A DNA stretch of 64,000 nt from Polaribacter sp. Z022 (lineage in GTDB: Bacteria; Bacteroidota; Bacteroidia; Flavobacteriales; Flavobacteriaceae): positions 434,001 to 498,000 of the forward strand of contig NZ_JALCZO010000003.1 in the NCBI RefSeq assembly GCF_023555495.1, read 5' to 3'. A program made the translations under genes and the position numbers. Below the pieces are notes generated by a model that had not been told where the DNA came from, made no database searches, and saw only the letters and a list, made by a program, of their open reading frames with translations. Below, in pieces: positions 63,557-64,000 of this stretch (its first letter is position 1; the number at the start of each line of letters is the position of its first letter).

Positions 63557-64000
63557 ATGAGTCACACGTTACTTTCTTCACCATTACAAGGTTTTACAGA
63601 TTTTAAATTCAGAAATGCATTCAATCATTTCTTTGGAGGCATAGATACTTTTTATGCTCCATACATTCGTTTAAACGGAAAAATGGTAATTAAAAATTCT
63701 TACAAAAGAGATATTGCTTTAGAAAATAATACTGAGCTAGAAGTAATTCCGCAAATTATAACCAATGATGTTGATGAATTTTTGTTTGTATCTAAATACA
63801 TTAGAGAGTTAGGTTATAAAGAATTAAACTGGAATTTAGGTTGCCCATATCCTATGGTTACAAAACGTGGAATGGGTTCTGGTTTAATACATGATTCTAA
63901 AAAAATTGATAGTATTCTTCATAGAGTTCATAACGAATCTGATGTTTTAGTTTCTATGAAAATGAGAATGGGTTATGAAAATCCTGAAGAAATTTTAGAT
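63557..64000 (+). CDS. tRNA-dihydrouridine synthase, N-terminal part (partial)
   Basis: The first 148 codons of a Dus-type flavoprotein run off the window. It begins MSHTLLSSPLQGFTDFKFRNAF, where SSPLQGFTD is the FMN-binding opening of Dus enzymes (usually APMxGxTD). LNWNLGCPYPMVTKRGMGSGLI has the catalytic Cys in the NxGCP motif, and VSMKMRMGYE follows. The enzyme reduces uridines in the tRNA D-loop. The Dus subclass cannot be fixed from this part. Confidence 0.93.
   Translation, partial: MSHTLLSSPLQGFTDFKFRNAFNHFFGGIDTFYAPYIRLNGKMVIKNSYKRDIALENNTELEVIPQIITNDVDEFLFVSKYIRELGYKELNWNLGCPYPMVTKRGMGSGLIHDSKKIDSILHRVHNESDVLVSMKMRMGYENPEEILD

Noticed and set aside
1..64000. CRISPR array, prophage or insertion sequence
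   Set aside because: No regularly spaced repeats, phage structural genes, integrase or transposase frames were seen; the repeats found are dispersed hairpins.

Overview
The window is an AT-rich chromosomal segment of a marine Flavobacteriaceae bacterium (Bacteroidota). Polaribacter- or Tenacibaculum-like genomes fit best, but the genus is an inference. The reasons are SusC/SusD-type nutrient uptake, several type IX secretion (T9SS) sorting domains of both A and B type, HopJ, DUF2480 and DUF3078 proteins typical of flavobacteria, sparse Shine-Dalgarno sequences, and many promoters with a Bacteroidota -7 box (TAnnTTTG). I see no prophage, insertion sequence, CRISPR array or rRNA operon. The only tRNA is tRNA-Asn(GTT).

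Layout. (1) 1-7753: the 3' part of a polysaccharide utilisation locus: the end of a SusC-like receptor, SusD, two PKD-domain surface lipoproteins, a FadR-type GntR regulator, an ExuT-like MFS transporter and an SDR oxidoreductase. The transporter/SDR/GntR set resembles flavobacterial alginate (uronate) loci; no polysaccharide lyase lies inside the window. A tandem 13-bp operator of UxuR/ExuR/FadR type overlaps the -7 box of the transporter operon. (2) 7871-12315: tRNA-Asn and the 2-oxoglutarate dehydrogenase genes sucA and sucB. (3) 12322-17627: small accessory genes (YiiX-like hydrolase, DUF2200, DoxX-like protein beside an attC-like site, a Pif1-HRDC-HTH helicase, a VOC protein) and copies of a structured repeat. 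(4) 17651-31017, mostly minus strand: recJ, an OsmC protein, a dipeptide epimerase/AONS-like pair, a UDG-like protein, HopJ, rsmI, a cupin, T9SS cargo, and a TPR-LuxR regulator whose start is not clear. (5) 31028-41505: aspS, a LolA-like protein, a ClC protein, a glycerophosphodiesterase, an EEP nuclease, hflX, a 41-residue membrane peptide and a CNNM-CBS protein. (6) 41538-47679: two DUF3078 outer-membrane proteins, DUF2480, a SufT-like protein and SufE, then a PfkB kinase and a long PurF-like amidotransferase. (7) 47819-62054: a cell-surface block with T9SS cargo, a periplasmic-propeller histidine kinase and its response regulator, another T9SS propeller protein, an orphan secreted protein and a metzincin-type protease. 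(8) 62080-64000: a DUF4291 protein, two small unknown genes and the start of a tRNA-dihydrouridine synthase gene.

How the parts work together. The locus in part 1 should bind and import oligosaccharides at the outer membrane (SusC/SusD plus PKD lipoproteins), move the uronate product across the inner membrane (MFS) and reduce it (SDR), with the GntR protein as ligand-responsive repressor. Parts 2, 5 and 6 are mainly housekeeping. Part 7 looks like a sensor and secreted-protein neighbourhood.

The most unusual noncoding signals are two interleaved long stems between the response-regulator gene and a T9SS gene (55273-55375), which start where a -7 box predicts transcription to start and end in a T run; a family of three structured repeats with a compensatory change in the closing stem; and a phased GGTGAT array in front of a small lipoprotein gene next to the LuxR-type regulator.
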